In this document: piece by piece, positions 7,492-16,565 of the stretch
Numbering within the stretch: position 1 is the first letter of the stretch
Layout of the letters: each line of letters begins with the position of its first letter
Notes under the pieces: model-generated
Databases searched by the model: none
What the model saw: only the letters and a program-made list of their open reading frames with translations
What the model was told of the DNA's origin: nothing
Assembly: GCA_002304505.1 (NCBI GenBank)
Contig: NCEH01000005.1
Span: 1 to 64,000, forward strand
Length of the DNA: 64,000 bases
DNA from: Rhizobiales bacterium 32-66-11
GTDB lineage: Bacteria; Pseudomonadota; Alphaproteobacteria; Rhizobiales; Xanthobacteraceae
Direction of reading: 5' to 3'
Position numbers and translations under genes: made by a program

Positions 7492-8748
7492 TTATTTTGC
7501 ATCCAGTTCCACCATCCCCATCCAGAACATGGTGTTCGCGCCCACATCCACATCGTACTTGCGCGCAAAGGTCAGCTTGCCGTCGTCATTAACGCGGAAG
7601 ACAGACAGCCCGGCGGCGCTCACTTTCGTTGCAGCCCCATCGCGTAGCGTCACCGGAAGATTGTGCTCGACCACCAGCATCCTGCCGCTCGGATCCATAT
7701 GGAACGTTCGCGGATGGATGCCGCGGGTGTCCACATGCTGGATGGGCCTCGGCTCGCCCGTCACTTGCTCGATCTCGAAGACTGCGATGCTGTTCTCGCC
7801 GCCCTTGAAGACCTCAATGCCATCGACGTCCTCGGTCTGCTCCGCCCGGTTCGCCACATAGACGAATCGGCCGTTGGGGTGGACATGGATCGGCCCCGCG
7901 GCCTGCCGTGCCCGTCCGGTGCGCGAGCCATCAAGCGTACCCACCCGGAACAAAAGCCGGGGATCGACGCCGTCGTCGCTCATCTGCAGAAGCGCGATCT
8001 GGTTCTGCGTCTCGATAGATAGAAAAATCCACGGCTTCGTCGGATGAAAGTCCAGGTGGCGCGGGCCGAAAGCCCTGCCTGCGTTGGGAGCGATGGAGAC
8101 CTCATTGGTGAGACGGCCGCGCCGATAGTCGAAGACCTTGATCGCGCCGGGCTCCTCGGGCCGCACGGGGGTTCCCTCGTTGCCGCGGGTGACGAGGAGC
8201 GCGCGGCGGTTGTCCGGCGTCACGCGGACCTGATGGGCATAGATGCCGGCATCAAGCGCTTCTGGCTGTCGGACCTCCTCGCCCGGCGTGCCATCCGCGT
8301 TGATGCGGTACACCCTGAGCGCGCTTGGCCTGTTGAAGGCGACCAGGATGTTCTGCGAGGGACCGTCGGTGGAGAGGTGGATGGGGCGAGTGGGCAGCGC
8401 CACCGGCGCCCCATACAGCCCGAGCGCGCCGCTGCGTTCATCAATGCTGAGAGCACTCAGGTGATGAGCCGTGCCCGGAGCCGCACCGTTGCCGGGCGCG
8501 GTGTTGCTGGTGGCGACGTAGAGGAACCGTCGCGAGCGGTGCGGCCAGGCATATTGCACGTTGTCCGGCAGCGTGACGGTGCCGCGGCGGGTCAAGGTCA
8601 GCGCCGCCACGTCGACCTCGTAATGGGTGAGGTCCGGGCCGACATTCGCGTAGAGCGCCAGCCTGCCGGGTGGCGTCTGCGCGGACGAAGCGGCGGAGAG
8701 GGTGAGGCTACCGGCGATAGCGGACAAGAAGGCTCTCCGATGCATCAT
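7492..8748 (-). CDS. Exported lactonase-family beta-propeller protein
   Basis: A 418-residue protein of the lactonase family (pfam10282-like, relatives of 6-phosphogluconolactonase YbhE and MLE-type lactonases), a seven-bladed propeller. The N-terminus MMHRRAFLSAIAG followed by an Ala/Ser core to about residue 24 looks like a Tat or Tat-like signal. Blade motifs include HVHPNGRFVYVANR and THLSTDGPS-type turns, with repeated LSVFRVN-like strands. It is the last gene of a three-gene run (dehydrogenase, MFS carrier, this gene; 47 bases after the MFS gene). A periplasmic lactone-hydrolysing role before uptake of a sugar acid fits the context, but the substrate is unknown. Confidence 0.8.
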   Translation of the reverse strand: MMHRRAFLSAIAGSLTLSAASSAQTPPGRLALYANVGPDLTHYEVDVAALTLTRRGTVTLPDNVQYAWPHRSRRFLYVATSNTAPGNGAAPGTAHHLSALSIDERSGALGLYGAPVALPTRPIHLSTDGPSQNILVAFNRPSALRVYRINADGTPGEEVRQPEALDAGIYAHQVRVTPDNRRALLVTRGNEGTPVRPEEPGAIKVFDYRRGRLTNEVSIAPNAGRAFGPRHLDFHPTKPWIFLSIETQNQIALLQMSDDGVDPRLLFRVGTLDGSRTGRARQAAGPIHVHPNGRFVYVANRAEQTEDVDGIEVFKGGENSIAVFEIEQVTGEPRPIQHVDTRGIHPRTFHMDPSGRMLVVEHNLPVTLRDGAATKVSAAGLSVFRVNDDGKLTFARKYDVDVGANTMFWMGMVELDAK

Positions 8749-8795
8749 GTTGAGGTTCCTGCACGGGCTGATGATTCGCGCCGAGAGGCGCCGGT

Positions 8796-10109
8796 TCACT
8801 CGTCGTGGACAACGAGCTTCAGCAGGAGAGCGAAGACCGTGGACACCGCGAGAAAGCCGGCCATGGCAAGCAGTCCGGCCTCGAAGGTTCCGGTGGCGTC
8901 CTTGAGCCATCCCACGATCGTCGGGCCGAAGAACCCGCCGGTGGTGCCGATGGTGTTGATGAAGGCGATGCCGCCAGCAGCCGCGATGCCGGTGAGGAAC
9001 CGCGTCGGGATCGACCAGAAGATCGCCCGCGCCGAGGTGACGCCGACGAGAGCCGCGGTGAGCCCCAGCAGTGAGAGGTCGAAACGTCCTGTCGAGATGG
9101 CGATGAGAAAGCCGACCGCGGCAAGGCCGCAGCAGGTGGCGAGATTGAACACCTTGCGGCCGGACCGGTCCGCGAAACGGGCCCAAAGGATCATGCCGAT
9201 CGTGGCGGCAAGATAGGGCAGCGCCGAAATCCAACCGATCTCCAGATTGGTCAGGTTCTGCTGCTTGAGGATCTGCGGCAACCAGATCTGGATGCCATAG
9301 GAGCCGACGGTGAAGCCCAGGTAGACGACCGTGCAGATCCACACGCGGACGTCACGCAAGGCGGAGCCGAACCTGGTCACGGCGCGATCGCGCTTCTCGC
9401 CCTCGACGCTGGCGATGATGACGCGCTTCTCCTCGTCGGTGAGCCACTTGGCGTCCTGCGGCCGGTCGGCAAGGAGCTTCAGCAGGATGAGGCCGATGAT
9501 CACAGCCGGAAGCCCCTCGATGATGAAGAGCCACTGCCACCCGGCGAGGCCATGGTGACCGTCAAGCTCCAGCAACATCCCACCGAGCGGGCCTCCGATG
9601 ACCGACGAAAAGGGGATGGCCACGAGGAACCATGAGAGGATCCGCGCGCGATACTGGGCCGGGAACCAGGCCGACAGGAAGAACGCGACGCCGGGAAAGA
9701 AGCCCGCCTCCGCAACCCCCAGCGCGAAGCGCATCAGGTAGAAGCTGGTCGGATCCGACACCAGGCTCATGGCGCACGACAGGAGGCCCCAGGAGATCAT
9801 GATGCGCGAGATCCAGATCCGCGCCCCGAACCTGTAGAGCATCATGTTGCTGGGGATTTCAAAGCCGCAATAGCCGATGAAGAGGATGCCGGCGCCCCAC
9901 CCGAACTGGGTGGCGGACAGGCCGATATCGCGGTTCATCTGCAGGGCCGCGAAGCCGATATTGGTGCGATCGAGGAAGTTGAAGACATAGCCCAGGGTCA
10001 GGATGGGCAGCATCCGCCAGATCACTTTGCGGAATGCCACTTTCCTGAGCGCGTCGTCGTCGACCGCGAGGCTTTGTGAACTGGATTGTTCGATGGCGAT
10101 GTTGGTCAC
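8796..10109 (-). CDS. MFS transporter, anion:cation symporter (ACS) family
   Basis: A 437-residue, 12-helix carrier. NFLDRTNIGFAALQMN at the end of helix 1 and GWGAGILFIGYCGFEIPSN in helix 2 are typical of the ACS branch, which imports organic anions such as glucarate, galactonate, phthalate or tartrate. WLTDEEKRVI in the central loop is also typical. The start is a GTG at 10109, directly after GGAGGAAATC. It lies 78 bases after the Ldh2-type dehydrogenase gene and before the lactonase gene, pointing to a sugar-acid or aldonate pathway. Confidence 0.88.
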   Translation of the reverse strand: MTNIAIEQSSSQSLAVDDDALRKVAFRKVIWRMLPILTLGYVFNFLDRTNIGFAALQMNRDIGLSATQFGWGAGILFIGYCGFEIPSNMMLYRFGARIWISRIMISWGLLSCAMSLVSDPTSFYLMRFALGVAEAGFFPGVAFFLSAWFPAQYRARILSWFLVAIPFSSVIGGPLGGMLLELDGHHGLAGWQWLFIIEGLPAVIIGLILLKLLADRPQDAKWLTDEEKRVIIASVEGEKRDRAVTRFGSALRDVRVWICTVVYLGFTVGSYGIQIWLPQILKQQNLTNLEIGWISALPYLAATIGMILWARFADRSGRKVFNLATCCGLAAVGFLIAISTGRFDLSLLGLTAALVGVTSARAIFWSIPTRFLTGIAAAGGIAFINTIGTTGGFFGPTIVGWLKDATGTFEAGLLAMAGFLAVSTVFALLLKLVVHDE

Positions 10110-10187
10110 GATTTCCTCCCCGTTCGGCCTCTTGTTGCCGAGGCCTTTCTTGGTTGGCGCCCGTCTTGTGCGGGCAAAATGATGGGG

Positions 10188-11240
10188 TCAGGCCTGAGGC
10201 AAGCAGGCCGCCAGTTCCTGGAGCTTGGCGAGCAGGGCCTGGTCGACGGCGATGCCCTCCCGCCGTGCCCGCGCGAGGTTCCGGTTCTCGATCTCGCCCG
10301 GCACCAGCACGGGCGACTTGGGATCGGCCGGGGGGGTCGTGTGCAGGATGTGGGCGAAATCCTCCATGCGCTCGCACAGCCACTCGGGCGTGCCGAGGCG
10401 CCGGGTGTCGATCAGCAGGAAGTAATGGCCGAGGTTCTGCGGCTCTTCGGGCGCGTCGACCCAGGATTTGACGTGGGTGAGATAGGCCGCACCCGAGAGG
10501 AGGCCCGCAAGCAGGTCCACCACCAGAGCGAGGCCATAGCCCTTGTGGCCGCCGATCGGCAGCAGGAAGCCGTCCAGCGCCGCGTTCGGATCGGTGGTCG
10601 GGCGGCCGAGGCGATCGGTCGCCCAGGTGTCGGGAATGGGCCGCCCCGCCTTGGCAGCGTTTCGGATCTTGGCCCGGGCCGCGACGCTGATGGCCATGTC
10701 GAGGATGATGGGATCGCCGCCCGGATTGGGAAAGCCGAAGCCGCACGGGCTGTTGCCGAGGCGGGCCTCGCTCCCGCCCCAGGGCGCGATGGTGGTGGTG
10801 GCGTTGCTGCCGATGAGGCTGGCGAAGCCGGCCTCGGCGGCGATATGGCTGTAGGGCGAGACCGGCCCAAAATGGTTGCTGCCGCGGGCCAGTGCCAGGG
10901 CAACGCCGGTGGTGGCCGCGGCAGCCATGGCGGCCTCCAGCGCCCGCATCCCGACCAAGGGACCGACGCCATTGTCCCCGTTCACGCGGACCAGTGCGGG
11001 CGCGACCTGTTCGACCGTGATGGACGGGCGCGGATTGATGCCGTTGATCTGAAGGCGCTCGCCATAGGATTCAATGCGGCCGACCCCATGGGTCGCAAGG
11101 CCGAACATCTCCGCGAGCGTGAGGACACGGGCGGCATCGACGGCATCCTTCCGGTCGAGGCCCAGGCCCGTCAGCGCCGTCGTCGCGAGTTCGGTCAGCT
11201 CGGCCTCGGACAGGACGGGCTTCGATTGCTTGTCCAACAA
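10188..11240 (-). CDS. Ldh2/YiaK-family NAD(P)-dependent 2-hydroxyacid dehydrogenase
   Basis: A 350-residue enzyme of the malate/L-lactate dehydrogenase 2 family, whose members oxidise 2-hydroxy acids or reduce 2-keto acids (malate, sulfolactate, ureidoglycolate, 2,3-diketo-L-gulonate). ATHGVGRIESY contains the conserved catalytic His region; NHFGPVSPYSHIA and GGHKGYGLALVVDLLAGLLSGA are family signatures. I chose TTG at 11240 because GGAGGA lies six bases before it and the length then matches the family; a longer frame would add about 64 unrelated residues. First gene of the dehydrogenase-MFS-lactonase operon, divergent from a LysR gene. Confidence 0.85.
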   Translation of the reverse strand: MLDKQSKPVLSEAELTELATTALTGLGLDRKDAVDAARVLTLAEMFGLATHGVGRIESYGERLQINGINPRPSITVEQVAPALVRVNGDNGVGPLVGMRALEAAMAAAATTGVALALARGSNHFGPVSPYSHIAAEAGFASLIGSNATTTIAPWGGSEARLGNSPCGFGFPNPGGDPIILDMAISVAARAKIRNAAKAGRPIPDTWATDRLGRPTTDPNAALDGFLLPIGGHKGYGLALVVDLLAGLLSGAAYLTHVKSWVDAPEEPQNLGHYFLLIDTRRLGTPEWLCERMEDFAHILHTTPPADPKSPVLVPGEIENRNLARARREGIAVDQALLAKLQELAACLPQA

Positions 11241-11339
11241 GACACTTCCTCCACTCCTGCGGACAAGCACAAGCTTTCCGCATCTTTCCCGGGCCGGACG
11301 GCACGCTTCTTGGCGGCGATTATGGAGCGGTGGATAGGA

Positions 11340-11369
11340 TATGAAAACAAAGCTATACATGCGTTCATA
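11340..11369. promoter_or_regulatory. Candidate LysR-type operator
   Basis: TATGAA (11340-11345) and TTCATA (11364-11369) form an inverted pair with an 18-base AT-rich centre, just upstream of the LysR start at 11388 and in the region shared with the divergent operon. LysR proteins normally bind such dyads in the shared promoter. Confidence 0.35.
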
Positions 11370-11387
11370 CCGCAGGAAACATGAGCA

Positions 11388-12281
11388 ATGGATACGCGCT
11401 TCCTCGAGTGCTTCGTGGCCGTGGTCGAGCACGGCTCGGTGGCCGAGGCCGCTCGCCAGCTCAACCTCGCTCCGACGACGCTGGCGCTGCGGATCCGTGC
11501 CCTGGAGGAGGAATTCGGCTTCGCCCTCATGGCCCGCTCAGGGCGCACCGCCCGGCCCACCTCGGCCGGAGAGGCGCTGGCGCTGCGCGCGGCAGGGATC
11601 CTGCGGGATCTGCGCGACCTAAGGACGGTGCAGGATCAAGACAAGCCGCGCGGACAATTGCGGCTCGGCGTCGCCCAGACCGCCATCACGACCATCCTGT
11701 GCGACGTGCTTCCTGCTCTGGCGCAGAAATATCCGGACCTGGAAATCATCGTCCAAAAGGGATCGTCCGCCCACATTTTCGAAAAGCTGAACGCGGGCGA
11801 GGTGGACGCAGGTTTCTTGTTCCATCCGCCCTTCAGGCTGCCCAAGACCCTGGCCTGGCGTGCCCTGAGGGCCGAGCGCTTCATCGTCATAGCGTCCAGC
11901 GGCGAGGCCTGCGCCGATCCGCTCCACCTTCTCCGGGAGCGACCGCTGGTGCGCTACGACCGCTCGCTGTGGTCCGGCCAGATCGCGGAGAACTATCTGC
12001 GGCAGCAGCGCATCCGGCCGAAGGACAGGATCGAGCTCGACGCGCTCGACGCCATCGCGGTGCTGGTCCACCGCGGCCTCGGCGTCTCGCTGGTGCCGGA
12101 CCGCGCGCTGCCGTTTCCCGAAGGATTGGCGATCCGCAAGCACGCACTGCCCGAGCCGGCGCCCCAGCGGGAACTGGGACTGCTCTGGCCGGTCACCTCT
12201 ACCCATGCCCGCGCGATCCGGGTCGCGGAGGAGGAAACCGCGCTCGTCATCGGCAGCTGCGCGTCCTCGATACCACTCTGA
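11388..12281 (+). CDS. LysR-family transcriptional regulator
   Basis: A 297-residue regulator. Residues 1-60 are the winged helix-turn-helix (FVAVVEHGSVAEAARQLNLA, then LALRIRALEEEFG) and residues about 90-297 the periplasmic-binding-like effector domain (GQLRLGVAQT, GLGVSLVPD). It starts 147 bases from the divergent dehydrogenase-MFS-lactonase operon and most likely activates or represses it in response to a pathway intermediate. Confidence 0.9.
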   Translation: MDTRFLECFVAVVEHGSVAEAARQLNLAPTTLALRIRALEEEFGFALMARSGRTARPTSAGEALALRAAGILRDLRDLRTVQDQDKPRGQLRLGVAQTAITTILCDVLPALAQKYPDLEIIVQKGSSAHIFEKLNAGEVDAGFLFHPPFRLPKTLAWRALRAERFIVIASSGEACADPLHLLRERPLVRYDRSLWSGQIAENYLRQQRIRPKDRIELDALDAIAVLVHRGLGVSLVPDRALPFPEGLAIRKHALPEPAPQRELGLLWPVTSTHARAIRVAEEETALVIGSCASSIPL

Positions 12282-12945
12282 GGCAGGACCACTCGGCCCT
12301 TTGCGCGCCGGGTCGCGAGCCCAGCCGCAAGTGCGTCCTTTGCTCCCGGAGAAAACATCTCCGATTTTACGGGGAACGAGATCGCAACCATGTCGCTTGC
12401 TGTCGATTGCGAGATTGAACATTGCGAGATCGCGCACGCGATTGCCGATCTGTAACCAGGTGCGCAGCGCCCAGACATGCTTTGGTTTCAGCGGCGGCTT
12501 TGCACCGATGTCCAGCGGCGCCACAAAAGTGCGCCGCGCGGTTCGCGACGACGGGCATATTGTTTGTCGTTCCCGGCCATGCGGAGTTGAGGTACAGCTC
12601 AGCGACTCATAGTCGAGCCATAGAGCAAGCACACGATGAAGGCGCTGGGTTGGATTTTGCTCTGCACTGCCATGATGATGTCCGTCGCCGCAGCTCAGAC
12701 CCCCGGCAGGCCAATGACAAGCCGGCCGTCGTGACCTGCAACGATGTCACGAAGCGCTGATTGCTTCCCTGCGGCGCGCGCCGCCCCCCTCCTTGGGGAA
12801 GCAGGGCCCGTACTGCTTCCCTCGATGCAGGCGCGTGCACCCTGCTCGCAGGATGCGTCGACGCGCCCTTATGGCCCGGCTCTGCCGACCACATCGGACG
12901 CAATCGGCCGGCACAGATGACGTCTCCCATTTATTCGGAAGCTGA
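12282..12945. other. Intergenic region before the DHA2 exporter
   Basis: About 660 bases with no strong gene. It holds a short possible signal-peptide frame at 12636-12734 (listed separately) and otherwise only low-quality frames. The exporter ATG at 12946 has no obvious ribosome binding site. Confidence 0.45.
12636..12734 (+). CDS. Possible small secreted protein, perhaps frameshifted
   Basis: The 32-residue frame begins MKALGWILLC and continues with a Met/Ala-rich core ending in VAAAQTPG, a good Sec signal peptide with an AQ cleavage site. Just after it the frame ends, while the next frame continues as QANDKPAVVTCNDVTKR and stops at 12760. This suggests one small exported protein broken by a single-base shift near 12700, or a shadow frame. 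No clear ribosome binding site. I do not recognise the family. Confidence 0.25.
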   Translation: MKALGWILLCTAMMMSVAAAQTPGRPMTSRPS

Positions 12946-14448
12946 ATGTCTCGTCTCATCGCCCGACTGACGACAGAACCCGCCCCACTCGCCTGGCTTG
13001 AACGCCAGTCCTGGCATCCCTGGCTTGTCGTCGGCCTCGTCTCGATGGGTGCGTTTATCGGGCAGCTCGACGCCACAATCGTTCAGCTCGCCTTGCCCAG
13101 CCTCGGGCACCATTTCGATGCGTCGCTTCAGCATGTGAGCTGGATCGCGCTTTCCTATCTCGCGGCCTTCGTCGCCTTTCTGCCGATCTTCGGGCGCCTG
13201 TGCGAAATGTTTGGCCGCAAGACGTTGTACATCTTCGGGTACCTTATCTTCATCGCCGCTAGCGCCCTGTGCGGCTTTGCGTCCAGTTTCGAGCAACTGG
13301 TGATCTTCCGCTTTCTGCAGGGGATGGGCGGGTCGCTCCTCGGCGCCAACAGTATCTCGATCCTGGTGAAAACGGTCCCACCGGCGCAGCGGGGACGGGC
13401 GCTTGGCTGGTTCGCGGCGGCTCAGGCGGTGGGCATGAGCGCGGGCCCGGTACTGGGCGGGCTGCTGCTCGCGACGCTCGGATGGCGATGGATCTTCTGG
13501 CTAACCGTGCCGGTTGGGGCGCTGGCCGTCGTCCTTGGCTGGCTGGCGCTGCCCCGCAGCACCGGCGCGCAGCCAGATCGCGCCTTCGATTGGGGCGGGG
13601 CCCTGCTGATCGGCCCGGCTCTAATCCTGACCGTGGCCGTGCTCAATTATGTCTCCACCTGGGGGCTGGAGTCCCCCGCGACGCTTGGCAGTCTGGCCAT
13701 GGCCGCGCTGTTGCTCATGCTGCTGGTGCGGCGCGAACGCCGCTTCGCCGCGCCGCTGATCGATCCGGCGCTGTTCCAGAGCCTTGCGTTTTGCAGCGCG
13801 GCTGCCGGGGCGGCGCTTGGCTATGCGCTGCTGTTCGGCATGTTCTTTCTCATGTCCTTCGCGCAGGGACACGGCTTCGGCGAGCCGCCCGGTAACGCCG
13901 GCCTGCACCTCGCCATCATTCCGGTGGCGATCGGGCTGACAGCACCGTTCAGCAACGCGGTGAGGGAGCGAATGGGCGGACGCTGGATCGGTCCGGCGGG
14001 CATGGCGCTCAGCATCTTTGCCGTCGCCCTCCTGTTTTCAACCCTCGGACGGGTCGAGAATCATCGTCTTTTCGATGCCATCGCCTATGCTCTGTTCGGC
14101 GCCGGCATCGGCCTCTTCATCGCACCCAACAACCAGGTGGCGGTTGCGGCGGTGCCGCCGGCTTTGTCGGGCCCGGCCGGTTCGCTGCTCAACCTCATGC
14201 GCGCGCTGGGGACCAGTCTCGGCGTTGCCGGTGGCGCGACCATGCTGGCGTTGAATCTGGAAAGCCCCGATGGCGGCTCGCACACATGGTTTTCTTCCAG
14301 CGGCGCTGACATGCTCATCGCGGTGCGCCATACCCTGCCGCTGCTGGGGGCGATCGCCGTGCTGGCGGGAGTCGCAGCCTCGTATGCCGCGCGGAAGGTC
14401 GAGTATCTCGACGACCGCCCCACGGCGAAGCCCGCCCAGGTTTCCTGA
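12946..14448 (+). CDS. MFS exporter, DHA2 (14-helix, EmrB-like) family
   Basis: A 500-residue inner-membrane protein. MGAFIGQLDATIVQLALPSL in helix 1 is the DHA2 signature (LD.TIVN-type), GRLCEMFGRKTLYI is motif A, and a motif C-like segment AVGMSAGPVLGGLLL lies in helix 5. About 14 hydrophobic segments can be counted. It should expel drugs or amphipathic compounds in exchange for protons. No membrane-fusion (EmrA) partner is adjacent. Substrate unknown. Confidence 0.87.
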   Translation: MSRLIARLTTEPAPLAWLERQSWHPWLVVGLVSMGAFIGQLDATIVQLALPSLGHHFDASLQHVSWIALSYLAAFVAFLPIFGRLCEMFGRKTLYIFGYLIFIAASALCGFASSFEQLVIFRFLQGMGGSLLGANSISILVKTVPPAQRGRALGWFAAAQAVGMSAGPVLGGLLLATLGWRWIFWLTVPVGALAVVLGWLALPRSTGAQPDRAFDWGGALLIGPALILTVAVLNYVSTWGLESPATLGSLAMAALLLMLLVRRERRFAAPLIDPALFQSLAFCSAAAGAALGYALLFGMFFLMSFAQGHGFGEPPGNAGLHLAIIPVAIGLTAPFSNAVRERMGGRWIGPAGMALSIFAVALLFSTLGRVENHRLFDAIAYALFGAGIGLFIAPNNQVAVAAVPPALSGPAGSLLNLMRALGTSLGVAGGATMLALNLESPDGGSHTWFSSSGADMLIAVRHTLPLLGAIAVLAGVAASYAARKVEYLDDRPTAKPAQVS

Positions 14449-14555
14449 TCGATTAACGCAGGGATCACGCAATTGGGTGGCGCTTTGATGGGGCGTGTTG
14501 GCGCCAACTTCAGACATTTGACGCGGTCCGGAAACGCGACATTCTCACCGCGCTT

Positions 14556-15467
14556 TCAAACGGATCCCGTGTCCAGCGCGATCTCCCGCACGAAGTCCAG
14601 AAACGCTCGGACCTTTGCCGGGGGGAGGTGGCGCGAGGGGTGGTAGGCGTAGAGCGGACAAAGCTCCTCCGACCACTCCGGCAGGATCTGCACGAGGTCC
14701 CCCGCTGAGAGAAAGGGCGCGAGACCCACCGCGAGGCTCTGGAAAATCCCTTGGCCCGCCACGCAGGCCGAGATCGCGACCGAAGGATCGTCCAGCACAA
14801 GGCGGCTCGATACCTTGACCTCGTCCAGTTCGCCGTTGCGGTGAAACTCCCAGGGAAACGGCAGACCGGTCTGCGGATCGCGGAACAACAGCGCCTCATG
14901 ATGCACAAGGTCGTGCGGCGAGCGTGGCTTCCCGTGCCGCGCCAGATAGGCGGGTGCGGCCACCGTCACCACGCGGGTGTCCAGCAACTTGCGGGCGATC
15001 AGCGAGGATGCGTCCGGCGGACCGAAGCGCACCGCCACGTCGAAGCCCGCCATCATCTCCTCGCGGTAGTTGCTGGTGGAGAAATCCACCGCCAACAGCG
15101 GATAGCGCTGCAGGAAAATCTGGAGCTTTGAAGCAAGCACCATCCGCGCGAACCACGGGTCCACCGACACGCGTAGCCGTCCACGCACGACCGTCGCTGC
15201 GCTGGCAGCCTCGGCAGCGGCCTCGTCGAGGCCGGCGAGCAACGGCATCACCTGGGCATGGAAGCGCCGTCCCTCCTCGGTCAGGCTGACCTCGCGCGGG
15301 TTGCGGTCGAATAGCCGCACGCCGACCCGCGCCTCCAGCCGCGCGACAGCCCGGCTCACGCCGGAAGGCGTCAGACCCAGCATCTCGGCGGCGCGCGCAA
15401 AATTGCCGGTCTCGGTTACGGCGGCCATCACGCCCACGCCCGTCAGCAATCGCGTGTCGAACACCAT
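14556..15467 (-). CDS. LysR-family transcriptional regulator
   Basis: A 303-residue regulator with the N-terminal winged helix-turn-helix (FARAAEMLGLTPSGVSRAVA) and a C-terminal effector domain of the CrgA/DmlR-like subgroup (RLRVSVDPWFARMVL, then FDVAVRFGPPDASSLIARKL). It starts 181 bases from the divergent NmrA-family gene and probably controls that gene and the aldo/keto reductase after it. Confidence 0.9.
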   Translation of the reverse strand: MVFDTRLLTGVGVMAAVTETGNFARAAEMLGLTPSGVSRAVARLEARVGVRLFDRNPREVSLTEEGRRFHAQVMPLLAGLDEAAAEAASAATVVRGRLRVSVDPWFARMVLASKLQIFLQRYPLLAVDFSTSNYREEMMAGFDVAVRFGPPDASSLIARKLLDTRVVTVAAPAYLARHGKPRSPHDLVHHEALLFRDPQTGLPFPWEFHRNGELDEVKVSSRLVLDDPSVAISACVAGQGIFQSLAVGLAPFLSAGDLVQILPEWSEELCPLYAYHPSRHLPPAKVRAFLDFVREIALDTGSV

Positions 15468-15648
15468 GCTGCGCGCGCTCCGCCTTCAGGTCAGCAGTGA
15501 ACCGGAGTCAATGTAGCACCGATATTAATGCGCGAGAATCACGCCACGGCACCACATACAACCATCTCCAGAACGGAACGCGCGGCGGAATGAGGCTCTC
15601 TGCATGCCAGAGCCCGAGCGATCCCATAAGCTGCACTGGAGACTCACC

Positions 15649-16530
15649 ATGTATGCCATCACCGGAATCACCGGCAAGGTCGGCGGCGCGCTGGCGCGCA
15701 GCCTGCTTGCCGAGAAACTGCCCGTGCGGGCCGTGCTGCGCGACGTGGCCAAGGCGGCCGAGTGGCGCGCCGGAGGTTGCGACGTCGCCATCGCCGAGAT
15801 GGACGATGCGGCAAGCCTTGCCGCTGCATTCAGGGACGCCGAGGGCGTCTTCATCCTGCCGCCATCCGAATTCGACCCGGAGCCCGGCTTTCCGCAAGCC
15901 CGCCGCGTCATCGACGCCGTGACCAGGGCACTCGGCGCGGCGCGTCCGGCCAAGGTGGTGTGCCTCTCCACCATCGGCGCCGACGCGCCCCTTGAGAACC
16001 TGCTGACCGCCCGCACGTTAATGGAGCAGGCCGTGGGTGAACTCGGCCTGCCGGTCACCTTCCTGCGGCCCGGCTGGTTCATGGAGAATGCGCAATGGGA
16101 CGTTCCCGCCGCCCGCGACGAAGGGGTGTTGCGCAGCTTCCTGCAGCCGGCCGACAAGCCCTTCCCCATGATCGCGACGCAGGATGTCGGCCACACGGCC
16201 GCCGCGCTGTTGCGCGAGGACTGGAGCGGAACGCGTGTGGTCGAGTTGGAGGGGCCCGCCCGGGTCTCGCCGAACGACATCGCCCGCGCCTTTGCCGCCG
16301 CGCTGGGGCACCCGGTCGCGGTGGAGATCGTGCCGCGCGAGACCTGGGAGAGCATTTTCCGGGCGGAGGGCGCGCACAACCCGCTGCCGCGCATCCGCAT
16401 GATCGACGGCTTCAACGAAGGCTGGATCGACTTTGCCGATCAGGGACGCGCGGCACGCAAGGGGGCCATCACCCTTGAGAGCGTCATCGCCGAACTGGTG
16501 AAGGCCGGCCGCGCCAAGACCGAGGCGTGA
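15649..16530 (+). CDS. NmrA-family NAD(P)-binding protein
   Basis: A 293-residue atypical SDR of the NmrA/QOR2 type. MYAITGITGKVGGALARSLL is the Rossmann entry; SFLRPGWFMEN-like TFLRPGWFMEN is a family hallmark. Such proteins sense the NADP(H) state or reduce quinones. The ATG at 15649 follows TGGAGACTCACC; a longer frame from 15604 adds a non-conserved leader. It is 36 bases ahead of an aldo/keto reductase gene, so the two are likely co-transcribed and both use NADPH. Confidence 0.83.
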   Translation: MYAITGITGKVGGALARSLLAEKLPVRAVLRDVAKAAEWRAGGCDVAIAEMDDAASLAAAFRDAEGVFILPPSEFDPEPGFPQARRVIDAVTRALGAARPAKVVCLSTIGADAPLENLLTARTLMEQAVGELGLPVTFLRPGWFMENAQWDVPAARDEGVLRSFLQPADKPFPMIATQDVGHTAAALLREDWSGTRVVELEGPARVSPNDIARAFAAALGHPVAVEIVPRETWESIFRAEGAHNPLPRIRMIDGFNEGWIDFADQGRAARKGAITLESVIAELVKAGRAKTEA

Positions 16531-16565
16531 GCCGCCGTCACCACCTGCATGAAAAGGAGAAAATC

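Noticed and set aside
10086..11384. A 432-residue plus-strand frame opposite the Ldh2-type gene
   Set aside because: Antisense shadow of a gene with clear family motifs.
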